From UBA9926 sp038131595 (GTDB lineage Bacteria > Pseudomonadota > Gammaproteobacteria > Pseudomonadales > Azotimanducaceae), in contig JAYPPR010000006.1 in NCBI GenBank assembly GCA_038131595.1, forward strand, positions 105,378 through 169,377: DNA of 64,000 nt, read 5' to 3'. A program made the translations under genes and the position numbers. The notes under the pieces are model-generated. The model saw only the letters and a program-made list of their open reading frames with translations, ran no database searches and was not told where the DNA came from. Of the stretch, positions 53,401-62,747 are shown one piece after another (position 1 is the first letter of the stretch; every line of letters begins with the position of its first letter).

Positions 53401-53555
53401 TGCTAGGGCTCTTGCCCATGGCCCTTGGATTTGGCGATGCCGCCGAACTTCGCACGCCAATGGCAGTAACGGTGATTGGTGGTCTGTTGGTATCAACGCT
53501 CTTAACGCTGGTACTGATACCCGTTGCCTACAAACTCATGGATCGAAGTCAATGA
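50444..53555 (+). pseudogene. RND efflux permease (first of two), two frameshifts
   Basis: An AcrB/MdtB-type proton-driven pump, recognisable end to end. The first segment (about residues 1-490) has TM1, the two porter subdomains and TM2-TM6 with GGIALAVGMLMDNAIVVLENI. Near 51911-51916 one base is missing; a 16-codon stretch in a third frame (RFGRSMERVYKG) continues, and near TTTT at 51961-51964 a second base is missing. The last frame then runs normally (APLFAPIVW ... LILLVGIVVNNAIVLVDRVNE ... PILMTTLTTVLG). Adding both bases gives 1037 residues, normal for the family. Without them the pump is non-functional. Sequencing error is a serious alternative to pseudogenisation. Confidence 0.85.
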
Positions 53556-56500
53556 ACCTTGCAAGTCGCGCTGTCCGCCGCCCTGTTTCGGTTGCCATGC
53601 TTTTTCTTGGCTTGGCGCTGATGGGCGTGTTCGCCGGTTTGCGGTTGCCTCTTGAGCAATTCCCGGAGATGGACATCCCTTTTGTTGGCGTATCCATCAC
53701 CTACCCAAATGCGACGCCCGAAGAAGTCGAGGAGAATCTGGCTCGTCCCATTGAGGAGGTGCTGCTGTTGCTCGAGGGCATTGACGAGATTAGGAGTAAC
53801 AGCTCCCAGAATCACTTGTGGATTAGCTTGATGCTCGATAGTTCTGACGAGATTGCTGGCAAAGGCAATGAAGCAAAGGAATTGATCGACAATGTGCGGC
53901 ACAGGCTCCCTGAATCCGTCCGTTATATCGACTTGTATCAGCGAGACCCCAATGACTCGCCCATTTTAAGCATGATGATCACAGCGCCCATGCTTGATGA
54001 GCAGGGCGCCTACACGCTCCTCGACCAAGGGCTGAAAATGCGTCTAGAGCGTTTGAACGGCGTTAATTCCGTTGAAGTGTTCGGCATTCAGCAGAATTAC
54101 CTCGAGATTGCGCTCGATCCGGCTCGGCTCGAAAGCCTGGGCGTTCAGGTCGTCGATGTGAGGCGGCGTCTACAATCAGAAAATTTCGTTTTGTCTGGCG
54201 GAGAAGTGGACGGGGAGCTGCAGACCGTGCGTGTCCGTCCCATGGGGCAATTCGCGTCGCTTGAGGATATTGAGCAGCTCAGGTTTGCCAATGGAACGAT
54301 AAGGCTCAAAGATTTTGCGGCCGTCCGTTACGTGCCGGAAGATTGGACGGATCGTCGGCGGGTGAACGGCGAAGCATCGCTCGGGCTATCGGTGTTCAAA
54401 AAGCCTGAGGCCAACTTGGTCGAGGTGGCGCGACTCGTAGAGGGCGAGATCAGCCGGGTGCGTCAGGAGAAGGGTTACGCCGACATGGTGTTTACGCCCA
54501 TGGACAGCGCGGCGGATGTAGTGATCACCGCTTTGTCTGATCTGGCTGAGAGTGGAACCCTCGGCGCGGTACTATCACTCGCTACTCTATTCCTATTTTT
54601 GCGTAGTTTTCGCCGAAGCCTTTTGATCGCAGCGACCGTTCCACTGTCGCTTTGCGTGACGCTGGGCGTGATGTTTTTCTCTGATATGTCGCTCAATATT
54701 TTGTCGCTAGTCGGGCTGATGCTCGCGATTGGATTGCTGGTAGACAACAGCGTGGTAGCGAGTGAGGCCATTGACTATCGAAGAAAACGAGAAAGCGATG
54801 GATTTACGGCCGCTGCGCTCGGGATCAGCGACATTGGGCTTGCGATCGCCGCAGGTACCCTTACGACGGTCATTGTGTTTGTGCCGAGTTTTATGACGGA
54901 TATCCAGCAGGTGGCGGTCATCCAGCAAAATCTTGCGATACCGCTGGTGGTTTCGCTGCTAGCATCGCTCGTCATTGCTCAAACGCTGGTCCCAACGATT
55001 GTTGCGCGATTGCCCCAGCCAAGCGGTCCCGATGGTAGCGATCGCTGGGATCGATTTGGTCAATGGTTTGACCGTATTACGCGATGGGCCATCACTCACA
55101 AGATGTGGGTGCTACTGCTATCGGTCTCGGCTTTTGCCAGCAGCCTCTGGATCTATCAAAAGCTCGACGTCAACATGAATCCGGATGCGGAATCACCTCG
55201 GCTTGAGCTCCGCTATTACGTTCGAGGGTCGATGGATATCGAGTACATCGAGGGATATATCGATCAAACCGAAGCCTATTTGATGAGTCGCGCAGACGAA
55301 CTGGAAATCGAGAGTCTGTTTAGCAGCTACAACCTGGATCGTGGGCGTACCACGATCGTTTTGAGCGATGATAGCGAACGGTCTCCGAAGGTGGTCGAGC
55401 GCATGATTCAGAAAGGCTTGCCCCAAGTGCCTGAGATTCGCGCTCGTTTTGGAGGTCGATATCGCGGTATGGGAGGTGGCGGCAACCCGCTGTCCGTTCG
55501 GTTGATTGGTCGTTCAACGGATGTCCTGATCGAAAAATCAGATGCGCTGATTGAAATTTTGGATCAAGTTCCCGGGCTTGTGAATGTCAGAAGCAATGCA
55601 GAGTCTAGTCGTGAAGAGGTGCTGATTCGGGTACTGCCTGAGCGCGTTGCAGGGTTTGGGCTAACGGCACAGGATGTAGGGCAGGCGGTATCTGCCGCAT
55701 TTGGAACCCAGATGACGCGCGGGTTTGTCTCTGGCGAGCGCGAATTTGACCTTTGGCTTGGTTTAGATGGGCGGCAGGACTTTGGGCTGAATGCGCTTCA
55801 AAACCTACCTATCGCCACGGTGGAAGGTCAAACCATCCTTTTGAAAATGGTGGCTACCCTTGAGCGTCAATCCTCACTCCGTGTCATTCGACGAGAAAAT
55901 AGAGAAACCCAGCTACAAGTGGAGTTCGACCTAGATGGGATCACCCCGGATGAAGCGAAAGCGGTGGTCGAATCCACCATGGCGTCGTTTGCGCTGCCGG
56001 CGGGATACCGGTGGAGCATAGGTAAAGGGTTTGAGCAGGACATGGAGACCTTTCAAGAGATGGTGGTGAATACGCTGTTCGCCATTCTGTTGATCTACAT
56101 GTTGCTCGCGGCGCTCTTTGAGTCGTTACTGCATCCCGTGTCGATCGTGATGGCGATTGCGTTCAGTGTGGTTGGCGTTTTTTGGACGCTTTGGGCCTGG
56201 CAAACACCGCTGACTTCAATGACGTTGACTGGGATGTTGCTTCTGGCTGGGATTGTAGTGAATAACGGGATAGTGCTGCTGAGTCGAATTATCCAGTTGC
56301 GTCGTGAGGGATTAGACCGTTCTCAGGCGATCTCTCTCAGTGTGCAGCACCGACTGAGACCGATATTAATGACGACCTGCACGACCATTGCAGGCATGCT
56401 TCCCTTAGCGCTGGGAGAGGCTAGAGTCGGCGGTTTAGGGCCGAGTTATGCACCCATGGCACGAGCGATCATTGGCGGGCTCACCGTCGCGACCGTAACA

Positions 56501-56611
56501 ACGCTAGTGGTGTTACCGGTTATTTACATCCTGCTCGATGACCTAAAAGACAAGACTCGTTCGGTCAAGCACCTCCTGGTAAGCCGATTGTGGCGTCAAA
56601 CCAGTATCTAG
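53552..56611 (+). CDS. RND efflux permease (second of two)
   Basis: An intact 1019-residue pump subunit with twelve membrane segments and two large periplasmic loops. The start overlaps the end of the first permease gene by ATGA. Motifs are PEMDIPFVGVSITYPNATPEEVEE, LVGLMLAIGLLVDNSVVASEAI (TM4 with the proton-relay Asp), LLLAGIVVNNGIVLLSRI (TM10) and RPILMTTCTTIAGMLP. Adaptor plus two different permeases suggests a heteromeric pump like MdtBC, with an outer-membrane factor supplied elsewhere. Substrates unknown. If the first permease is truly broken, this may work alone. Confidence 0.94.
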   Translation: MNLASRAVRRPVSVAMLFLGLALMGVFAGLRLPLEQFPEMDIPFVGVSITYPNATPEEVEENLARPIEEVLLLLEGIDEIRSNSSQNHLWISLMLDSSDEIAGKGNEAKELIDNVRHRLPESVRYIDLYQRDPNDSPILSMMITAPMLDEQGAYTLLDQGLKMRLERLNGVNSVEVFGIQQNYLEIALDPARLESLGVQVVDVRRRLQSENFVLSGGEVDGELQTVRVRPMGQFASLEDIEQLRFANGTIRLKDFAAVRYVPEDWTDRRRVNGEASLGLSVFKKPEANLVEVARLVEGEISRVRQEKGYADMVFTPMDSAADVVITALSDLAESGTLGAVLSLATLFLFLRSFRRSLLIAATVPLSLCVTLGVMFFSDMSLNILSLVGLMLAIGLLVDNSVVASEAIDYRRKRESDGFTAAALGISDIGLAIAAGTLTTVIVFVPSFMTDIQQVAVIQQNLAIPLVVSLLASLVIAQTLVPTIVARLPQPSGPDGSDRWDRFGQWFDRITRWAITHKMWVLLLSVSAFASSLWIYQKLDVNMNPDAESPRLELRYYVRGSMDIEYIEGYIDQTEAYLMSRADELEIESLFSSYNLDRGRTTIVLSDDSERSPKVVERMIQKGLPQVPEIRARFGGRYRGMGGGGNPLSVRLIGRSTDVLIEKSDALIEILDQVPGLVNVRSNAESSREEVLIRVLPERVAGFGLTAQDVGQAVSAAFGTQMTRGFVSGEREFDLWLGLDGRQDFGLNALQNLPIATVEGQTILLKMVATLERQSSLRVIRRENRETQLQVEFDLDGITPDEAKAVVESTMASFALPAGYRWSIGKGFEQDMETFQEMVVNTLFAILLIYMLLAALFESLLHPVSIVMAIAFSVVGVFWTLWAWQTPLTSMTLTGMLLLAGIVVNNGIVLLSRIIQLRREGLDRSQAISLSVQHRLRPILMTTCTTIAGMLPLALGEARVGGLGPSYAPMARAIIGGLTVATVTTLVVLPVIYILLDDLKDKTRSVKHLLVSRLWRQTSI

Positions 56612-56723
56612 TAACACTCCTTTAACTCGTGCTTTTTAGGCATTGAACCTCCAATCAACCGCTGGTCATTGACAATTGACTGGGATAATCGATGCTAAAA
56701 CCACGCATAGGGGGAGGTGTGCC

Positions 56724-57659
56724 ATGGATTTAGATAAAAAACGTTTAGATAAAAATAACTTAGATAAAAGACGCTTAGATGAAAAACGCTTAGACAACAA
56801 AGTAGCAATCGTAACTGGCGGGGCAAGTGGGATGGGGCGCTCGACGGTTGAACGGTTTGTAAGAGAAGGCGCGAGCGTCGTTATCGCTGATTTCAATACC
56901 GACACTGGCGAAGCGCTCCAATCGCAGTTGGCAGCGGAGGGCTATGGTGATCGGGTTGCTTTTTTGAAGACGGATGTGGCCAAAGAGCCCGATATTGAAA
57001 CGCTGGTGGCCTTGGCCGAAGAGCGGTTCGGGGGGCTCGACATTATGTTTAACAACGCCGGTGTCGGTGGCGCCATTGGTCCGTTAACCGATACTGAGGT
57101 CGACAGTTGGGATTACACGATGGATGTGCTCGCCAAAGGGGTTTTCCTGGGTATCAAACACGCCGCGCGCGTGATGATTCGCCAGGGCAGAGGCGGCGCG
57201 ATTGTAAACACTGCTTCCATCGCAGGTTTGAGTGGTGATGGCGGCCCACTTATTTACTCTGCTGCAAAATCTGCAGTCATCAGTATGACACGCTCGAGCG
57301 CGGTCGAGCTCGCGCCTCACCTTATTCGAGTGAACGCAATCTGCCCTGGCTTTATTGCGACACCGCTGGCGGCGGTGAGCGCCGACCGAGTCGACGGCAT
57401 CAAGCCTGCATTTGCGAGGGCACAGCCTTGGCCTGAAACGGGGGTTGGTGAGCACATCGCTGGCGCTGCACTCTTTTTGTCCAGTGAGGATGCTCGCTTT
57501 GTCACGGGTGAGTACCTGGTGGTTGACGGGGGGCTCACAGCGGCGGGACCAGAGTTGTCTAAACGATTTCCCAACACCTCGGCAAGAGATGCCAAAGTGG
57601 CAGGCGTGACTAAGGGCAGTACGGGGGAAGCGCCTCAGCTGCGACGTCTCGATGATTGA
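56724..57659 (+). CDS. Short-chain dehydrogenase/reductase with N-terminal LDKxx repeats
   Basis: A 311-residue classical SDR: Rossmann motif VTGGASGMG, Asp-ending second strand VVIADFNT (NAD preference), NNAGVGG, catalytic Ser in VNTASIAG and Tyr/Lys in YSAAKSAV, and FIATPLAAV. GGGGAGG precedes the ATG at 56724 by 6 bases. Uniquely, residues 3-26 are five successive copies of LDKKR-like pentapeptides (encoded by 15-bp tandem units) placed directly before the first Rossmann strand, giving a highly charged N-terminal tail. There is also a C-terminal extension of about 40 residues rich in Gly, Ser, Thr. Substrate unknown. Confidence 0.9.
   Translation: MDLDKKRLDKNNLDKRRLDEKRLDNKVAIVTGGASGMGRSTVERFVREGASVVIADFNTDTGEALQSQLAAEGYGDRVAFLKTDVAKEPDIETLVALAEERFGGLDIMFNNAGVGGAIGPLTDTEVDSWDYTMDVLAKGVFLGIKHAARVMIRQGRGGAIVNTASIAGLSGDGGPLIYSAAKSAVISMTRSSAVELAPHLIRVNAICPGFIATPLAAVSADRVDGIKPAFARAQPWPETGVGEHIAGAALFLSSEDARFVTGEYLVVDGGLTAAGPELSKRFPNTSARDAKVAGVTKGSTGEAPQLRRLDD
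56730..56800 (+). repeat. 15-bp coding tandem repeat in the SDR N-terminus
   Basis: Units begin at 56730, 56745, 56760, 56775 and, partly, 56790. They read TTAGATAAAAAACGT, TTAGATAAAAATAAC, TTAGATAAAAGACGC, TTAGATGAAAAACGC and TTAGACAACAAA. All keep frame and encode Leu-Asp-(Lys/Glu/Asn)-charged pairs. The AT-rich codons contrast with the GC-richer gene body. Confidence 0.92.
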
Positions 57660-58046
57660 GATCGGCTCGGGACGCTGTGTCCCATTTCTACCCTGACTCG
57701 TTGATCGACGGCTATGGGATTAGGGCAGCCTGAGCGAGCTTGACCGCTTCCTTCATGCTAAATCTCGAGTGCTCCAGAGCACAGCCACAGAAAGCTGAAG
57801 GCTGGACTAGGCAGAGCAAGAGGCAAGCGGAAGAAAGGAAGAAAAACTCGCTTTGCGCGAGGGTCAGTCGATACCAACGATTTCTTATTTTGGGGTAATT
57901 CACTGGGTAACGAGGATCCATCAACGATAGAGCGTGGGTCTCGAAAGCGGCAAGGGATAATGTGCTGCCTAACTGAAACAGAACGGCCTATCGGTCTGGT
58001 AGGATGGACGGGTGGTGAGAAGTACCAAGATTAAGCAGGCTCCGAT
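57660..58046. other. Intergenic region 57660-58046; nothing recognised
   Basis: 387 bases without a plausible reading frame, tRNA or repeat. Purine-rich from 57790 to 57850. No clear terminator for the upstream gene or promoter for the downstream one. Confidence 0.4.
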
Positions 58047-59216
58047 ATGAATGCGTTATTGCAGACAGTGAAAGGAATGTCGTCTGATATTCAGGCGGTG
58101 AGTGCAGCAGCAGAGCAGGACTGTAAGACGCCCGCTCCCTTGATCGACCAGCTCCATGCTGAGGGCGTCTTCTCGATGACGGTTGCAAAAGATTACGGCG
58201 GCCTTGAGCTCGATGCCGTGGATAGCTTGTCGGTCATCGAGGAGATCGCCTATCAAGAAAGTGCGGTCGGCTGGTGCAGCATGATTTTCGCAACAACAGC
58301 GCATTTGGGTTCGTTCTTGTCGCCTGTTTGGGGCCAAAAGATATATGGCGAGGGTTCGAGAACCGCTCACTTTGGTGGCATTACTGCTGGTGCGGCTGCA
58401 CCTTCGGGTAAAGCGGTCGTTGTCGATGGAGGGCTGCGCGTTTCCGGGCGATGGGCATGGGGCTCAGGCTCTCATCATTGTGATTGGATCTGCGGCGGCA
58501 CGGTCGTCGAATCGGAAGGCGAGGTTTTAAGCCACGACAACGGCGCGCCACTCGTGCACGTTGTTTTCTTCGAACGTGATCAGGTTGAACTGCTCGACAA
58601 TTGGAACCCATCAGGGCTTCGAGGAACGGGCAGTGTGGATTTTGTTGTGGACGATGTTTTCGTGCCAGACGGGCGCTGGACTGTGCTCGGTGTATCGAAG
58701 CGCCAGATCGACCGGCCACTGTTTCGGTTTCCGTTTTTTGGTTACTTCGCATCAGCGGTAGCCATGGTGCCACTTGGAATCGCAAGGCGCGCGATTGATG
58801 AGTTTCACGACCTCGCCACGAAAAAGACACCGGCAGGACGGTCCAGCACCCTTAGCCAATCGTCCATCACTCAACTGCACTTCGGTGAAGCCGAATCAAT
58901 GGTCGAGGCTGCGCATACGTACCTACTCGGCAAAGTGGCCCAGGTTTGGCAAAAAGTAGAGACGGGTGAGCGCGTGACACTTGAGGATAAACGGCAACTA
59001 CGTCTCGCGGCCTCCCAGGCAACTCAGTTAAGCGCCAAAGCTGTTGATCTGCTCTACAACGCTGCGGGAGGAACGGCCTTGCAAGGAGATTGCCTCCTTC
59101 AAAAGTTGTTTCGAGATATTCATGCAGCCACTCAGCATCGCATGGTGAGCCCGGAACTGCTGCGGTTGTCCGCTGCTGCAAGGATCAGCGAGGGCGCAAA
59201 TACCGCCCAACTGTAG
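58047..59216 (+). CDS. Acyl-CoA dehydrogenase-like flavoprotein (HsaA/group D monooxygenase type)
   Basis: A 389-residue protein with the acyl-CoA dehydrogenase fold: helical N-domain, AKDYGGLELDAVDSLSVIEEIAYQESAVGW, a beta-domain with VSGRWAWGSGSHHCDWICGG and LRGTGSVDFVVDDVFVP, and a C-terminal helical bundle ending in DLLYNAAGGTALQGDCLLQKLFRDIHAATQH. The WxxGSG and RDxxAxxQH patterns with the late His fit the flavin-dependent monooxygenase oxygenase subunits (HsaA, HpaB-like) and related desulfurisation enzymes better than true beta-oxidation dehydrogenases. A flavin reductase partner would be needed and is not adjacent. Confidence 0.83.
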   Translation: MNALLQTVKGMSSDIQAVSAAAEQDCKTPAPLIDQLHAEGVFSMTVAKDYGGLELDAVDSLSVIEEIAYQESAVGWCSMIFATTAHLGSFLSPVWGQKIYGEGSRTAHFGGITAGAAAPSGKAVVVDGGLRVSGRWAWGSGSHHCDWICGGTVVESEGEVLSHDNGAPLVHVVFFERDQVELLDNWNPSGLRGTGSVDFVVDDVFVPDGRWTVLGVSKRQIDRPLFRFPFFGYFASAVAMVPLGIARRAIDEFHDLATKKTPAGRSSTLSQSSITQLHFGEAESMVEAAHTYLLGKVAQVWQKVETGERVTLEDKRQLRLAASQATQLSAKAVDLLYNAAGGTALQGDCLLQKLFRDIHAATQHRMVSPELLRLSAAARISEGANTAQL

Positions 59217-59256
59217 AGCAATCTTTGTTGAGCAGTCTCTTTAGGTAGCACTAGCT

Positions 59257-60414
59257 ATGCTAAACACCATCGCCATTAAGAACTATCGATCGATTCGAGA
59301 GTTAATCATCCCATTGACATCACTAAACGTGGTGACAGGTGCTAATGGTGCAGGTAAATCTAATCTCTATCGAGCACTCCGCTTACTTGCCGAAACAGCA
59401 GTGGGTCGGGCGGTGTCATCCCTCGTGGAAGAGGGGGGGCTCGATTCTTGTCTTTGGGCAGGGCCCGAAAAGGTGGCTCGAGCGCGCGACCAAGTTGTGG
59501 AGGGCCAGGCCCGACGATCGAGTGTCTCGCTGCAACTTGGCTTCTCGGCGGACGAGGGCGGCTATCTCCTAGATTTCGGTTTACCGGAACCCGTTCCCCG
59601 AACGCAATTCGGTCTTGATCCTGAAATTAAGCGAGAGGCTATTTTTCACAGTGCTTTTTACGAGTCAAAAAGTGCATTGGTAGAGCGCAATGGACCCTCG
59701 CTTCGAGCGCGTGACGATTCAGGACGATGGCAACATCTTGATCAGCACTTGCCCCATTATGAAAGCTTGCTAAGTCACTTCGGTGACCCAATGAGGCTCC
59801 CCGAAGCGCTACATTTAAGGGAATGGATTCGGACTTGGCGGTTTTATGATCAATTTCGAACCGACCGTGATGCGCCGGTTAGAAAGCCTCAAGTCGCAAC
59901 CCGGACGCTTGTGCTAAATCACGATGGAAGAGATCTTGCGGCTGCATGGCAGACGATTTTAGAGGTGGGCGACGATGAGGCGTTGGCAGCCTGCCTTGAT
60001 GATGCTTTTCCTGGAGCGCGAGTGGAAATACGGAAAGTCCAAGGATCGTTTGAGTTGCTGTTTCACCAACCCGGCTTGCTTCGGCCTCTCACGCTTGCCG
60101 AACTATCTGACGGCACGCTCCGATACTTGCTCTGGATTGCCGCGCTCTTATCGCCCCGAGCCGCAGGGCTGATGGTTTTGAATGAGCCGGAAAATAGTCT
60201 TCATCCTCAGCTGTTACCGCCCCTTGCCAGACTACTATTGCTTGCCTCCGAGCGCTCGCAGGTATGGGTAATCTCTCATGCAGAGCGGTTGGTAAGAACG
60301 CTGGTCGATTCTGAGAATTGTCAGCACGTGGGGCTTGTAAAGGAGCAAGGGGCGACACGCTGGCAAGATGATGGACTGGATACTACGCCAGCATGGCGCT
60401 GGCTGAAGCGCTGA
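59257..60414 (+). CDS. Predicted ABC-type AAA ATPase (COG4637-like)
   Basis: A 385-residue SMC/RecF-like ATPase of unknown role. The opening MLNTIAIKNYRSIRELIIPL is shared by RecF and OLD nucleases; Walker A is VTGANGAGKSN (about 28-36); the ABC signature is LSDGTLRYLLWIAALL; Walker B is LMVLNEPENSLHPQLLPPLA, with the Asn variant known from this family; and the switch His is in VISHAERLV. There is no Toprim or nuclease domain and no adjacent effector gene, so a defence role (as in Gabija or Septu) is not supported. The start at 59257 follows the flavoprotein gene by 40 bases. Confidence 0.83.
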   Translation: MLNTIAIKNYRSIRELIIPLTSLNVVTGANGAGKSNLYRALRLLAETAVGRAVSSLVEEGGLDSCLWAGPEKVARARDQVVEGQARRSSVSLQLGFSADEGGYLLDFGLPEPVPRTQFGLDPEIKREAIFHSAFYESKSALVERNGPSLRARDDSGRWQHLDQHLPHYESLLSHFGDPMRLPEALHLREWIRTWRFYDQFRTDRDAPVRKPQVATRTLVLNHDGRDLAAAWQTILEVGDDEALAACLDDAFPGARVEIRKVQGSFELLFHQPGLLRPLTLAELSDGTLRYLLWIAALLSPRAAGLMVLNEPENSLHPQLLPPLARLLLLASERSQVWVISHAERLVRTLVDSENCQHVGLVKEQGATRWQDDGLDTTPAWRWLKR

Positions 60415-60482
60415 AACCTGGTTTTTTGGGCTGATTGCGTTGGAGCGCGGCCCAGCCGCTAGGCACGAATAGGAAGACAACA

Positions 60483-61412
60483 ATGCCCATTACTGCTGAA
60501 GAATTGGTTGCGCTTGGTTGGGATACGATGGTTCCCGACACCATTAACGGGCGGAGTAATGGTGATCATAGAATCACTTTTAATCATCCAGACGATACCT
60601 ATGGTCCTTGCGCTGAAGCGCTAGCAGATGCGCCAGGCGGTGCAATCTTCGAGATTGAAGCTTGGTCGAAATCGGTCATTTATCCTGAGTCAACGAGGCG
60701 CGTTTGGTGCTACAAACCCAGTCAGTGGGATGACGCAACGCCAGGTAAAGTGCTGGTTTGCAACGACGGCGCTGCCTATGTCGCCAATGAGGGGCCAGTA
60801 AGAGCGACCCGTGTTTTAGACACGCTTCATGCTAAAGGTGACCTCATGAATGTCGCCGCAATCTTCATTCAACCCGGCAAGACTGACCGCATGCCGCCCA
60901 GAAGACCGATCGCCTCTTATGGTCTGCGAGAGGCACAGCGTAGTTGGGAATATGACCGTCTTTCCGCAGATTACGGTAATTTCTTGGTGAGTGAGATGTT
61001 GCCGTTGCTCGAGGCGACACTATCGATCCGACTATCACCGGAGCCGACTGATAGAACAGTGTGTGGCATCAGCAGTGGAGGCATTGCGGCTTTTTCAGCT
61101 GCATGGTTTCAGCCGGACCAGTTTGCAAATGTAATTTCACATTGTGGCTCTTACACAAATATCTTTGGTGGTCATCATTATCCTTCAATGATTCAGACGA
61201 CCCCACGCAAACCCATTAAGGTTTTCCTTCAAAGTGGGGAGAACGACGTTCACAGCCCATTTGGGCATTGGCCAACCGCCAATCAGGCCATGGCGAAGGC
61301 CCTCGAGTATGCGGGATACGACTTCAGGTTTGAGTATGGCTCTGGTGGCCACACGCTGCGACATGGTGGAGCGCTCTTCGCAGATGCGCTCCGCTTTATC
61401 TGGCCGAATTAA
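60483..61412 (+). CDS. Esterase-D-like alpha/beta hydrolase
   Basis: A 309-residue serine hydrolase related to enterochelin esterases and esterase D. The nucleophile elbow is CGISSGGIAAF (Ser near 200), preceded by DYGNFLVSEMLPLLEA, the typical helix before the nucleophile, and followed by LQSGENDVH (acid) and GSGGHTLRHGG (catalytic His). No signal peptide from the ATG at 60483, which has AGGAAG ahead. It probably cleaves an ester in the cytosol; substrate unknown. Its last 4 bases overlap the convergent phosphotransferase gene. Confidence 0.85.
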   Translation: MPITAEELVALGWDTMVPDTINGRSNGDHRITFNHPDDTYGPCAEALADAPGGAIFEIEAWSKSVIYPESTRRVWCYKPSQWDDATPGKVLVCNDGAAYVANEGPVRATRVLDTLHAKGDLMNVAAIFIQPGKTDRMPPRRPIASYGLREAQRSWEYDRLSADYGNFLVSEMLPLLEATLSIRLSPEPTDRTVCGISSGGIAAFSAAWFQPDQFANVISHCGSYTNIFGGHHYPSMIQTTPRKPIKVFLQSGENDVHSPFGHWPTANQAMAKALEYAGYDFRFEYGSGGHTLRHGGALFADALRFIWPN

Positions 61413-62443
61413 AGTTGATCCACGGCTTCCTGCGCGAGCGTCAGGGATAAATCGATTCGCATTCGGAGTGTCTCGAGGTCGACACCTTCGGTACTTTTTT
61501 TGCCTTCCATGTAGCGGGCATAAACCCCGTGAACAATGCAGGCGGTTTTCCATCGGTTAAACCCAACATAATAGTTGAGGTTTGAAAGGTCGCGACCCGT
61601 TCGCTGCGCGTATCGCTCAGCAAGCTGCGACCGAGACGGGAACCCTGGCACGTTGGTTGCGGCTTCGGGCGCTGGCGGATGCTTGTCTGATGGGTCTGGC
61701 CATGGGTTTAACGCATAGGCAAGGTCAGCCAGTGGGTCACCCAAAGTTGAAATTTCCCAATCAACAACGGCAGCGACCCGCGAATCAGGACCCATCAGGC
61801 AATTGTGAAACCCATAGTCACCGTGGACTACTCGAATAGGACCTTGATCGGGTAAATGCTCGAGGAAGAACTCTTTTAGTGAGTGGGCGCGATCATCGTC
61901 ATAGTCCGCGCCTGAGACCGACGAGGTCCATGAGCGATACCAAGTTTTCAACTGACGACCCACATAAGAGTCCCGTTTGCCCAGCTCGCCAAGGCCTACT
62001 TCGTCTGGGTCGACTTGATGGAGGTCCGCCAGCACATCGATGAATGAGTGCGCGAGGCCTTCCCGCTCAGATTCTGGAATCAGTGCTCGGGTTTCATCGG
62101 CGTTGTAAAGCGGCTTGCCATCTACCAAGCCCATAATGTAGAACCACGCACCGGTGACATCATGGTCCTCGCAGAATCCAAATGGCGCGGGTACAGGCAC
62201 CGGTGTTGGAGCCAGCGCAGAGATGAGCGACCACTCTCGGCCCATGTCATGGGCTTTTGGGAGCAATTCACCTTGAGGCGGACGTCTGATGACCGCCTGT
62301 AGTCCTTTTTGATCCTCGATTTGGTAGGTCAGGTTGGAGTGCCCACCTTCAAGGCGAGTCCACTTAAAAGGTGGCGTTAATGCAGGAACATTGTCGACGA
62401 CCCACGCTTCCACGGCTGAGACGTTATAACCCTCTGGCTGCAT
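61409..62443 (-). CDS. APH-family phosphotransferase (ACAD10/FadE36-like)
   Basis: A 344-residue protein kinase-like fold. RLEGGHSNLTYQI and AVIRRPPQG correspond to the nucleotide loop and Lys strand; VVHGDYGFHNCLM is the catalytic loop (HGDxxxxN); AVVDWEISTLGDPLADLAY is the metal-binding DWE motif. The set with STLGDPLADLA is typical of the family fused or neighbouring to acyl-CoA dehydrogenases (ACAD10-like), which phosphorylate hydroxy-acyl-CoA intermediates, not of antibiotic-resistance enzymes. Start ATG with AGGAG about 9 bases before it. Convergent with the esterase. Confidence 0.88.
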   Translation of the reverse strand: MQPEGYNVSAVEAWVVDNVPALTPPFKWTRLEGGHSNLTYQIEDQKGLQAVIRRPPQGELLPKAHDMGREWSLISALAPTPVPVPAPFGFCEDHDVTGAWFYIMGLVDGKPLYNADETRALIPESEREGLAHSFIDVLADLHQVDPDEVGLGELGKRDSYVGRQLKTWYRSWTSSVSGADYDDDRAHSLKEFFLEHLPDQGPIRVVHGDYGFHNCLMGPDSRVAAVVDWEISTLGDPLADLAYALNPWPDPSDKHPPAPEAATNVPGFPSRSQLAERYAQRTGRDLSNLNYYVGFNRWKTACIVHGVYARYMEGKKSTEGVDLETLRMRIDLSLTLAQEAVDQL

Positions 62444-62747
62444 AGTGCATTCTCCTGCGCTTGACTGATTTTGTCGGTTACGGGGTTGCTAATATTCTTT
62501 GCTAAGCTGTTTGACGCATCCGATTCGGTCATCGACCGGTTGGATAAGAAAACTTAACTTGCTGATGACCACATCGATTCCCCACCCCTAAAGCTAGGAT
62601 GCATCCTGGACGAATCTTAATCAAACCTCTTTCTCGCGCATTGCCCCAAGCGATTTAATGATCGGGGATCTCTATCACTACCTCATCAAAGCAGAGAGTT
62701 CTCGCTTGCTATATCTCATGACTGCATATCAATGACTGAACTTGGCA
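62444..62747. other. Intergenic region 62444-62747; nothing recognised
   Basis: 304 bases between two minus-strand genes. No reading frame, tRNA or strong hairpin. It probably contains the promoter of the phosphotransferase gene; AT-rich sequence at 62485-62510 is the best location but the boxes are weak. Confidence 0.4.

Noticed and set aside
59257..60414. Defence system built on an OLD-like ATPase
   Set aside because: No Toprim or nuclease domain and no adjacent effector or helicase gene; neighbours are metabolic.
61409..62443. Aminoglycoside resistance kinase
   Set aside because: The DWE-STLGDPLADLA pattern belongs to the ACAD10-like metabolic branch of the APH fold.
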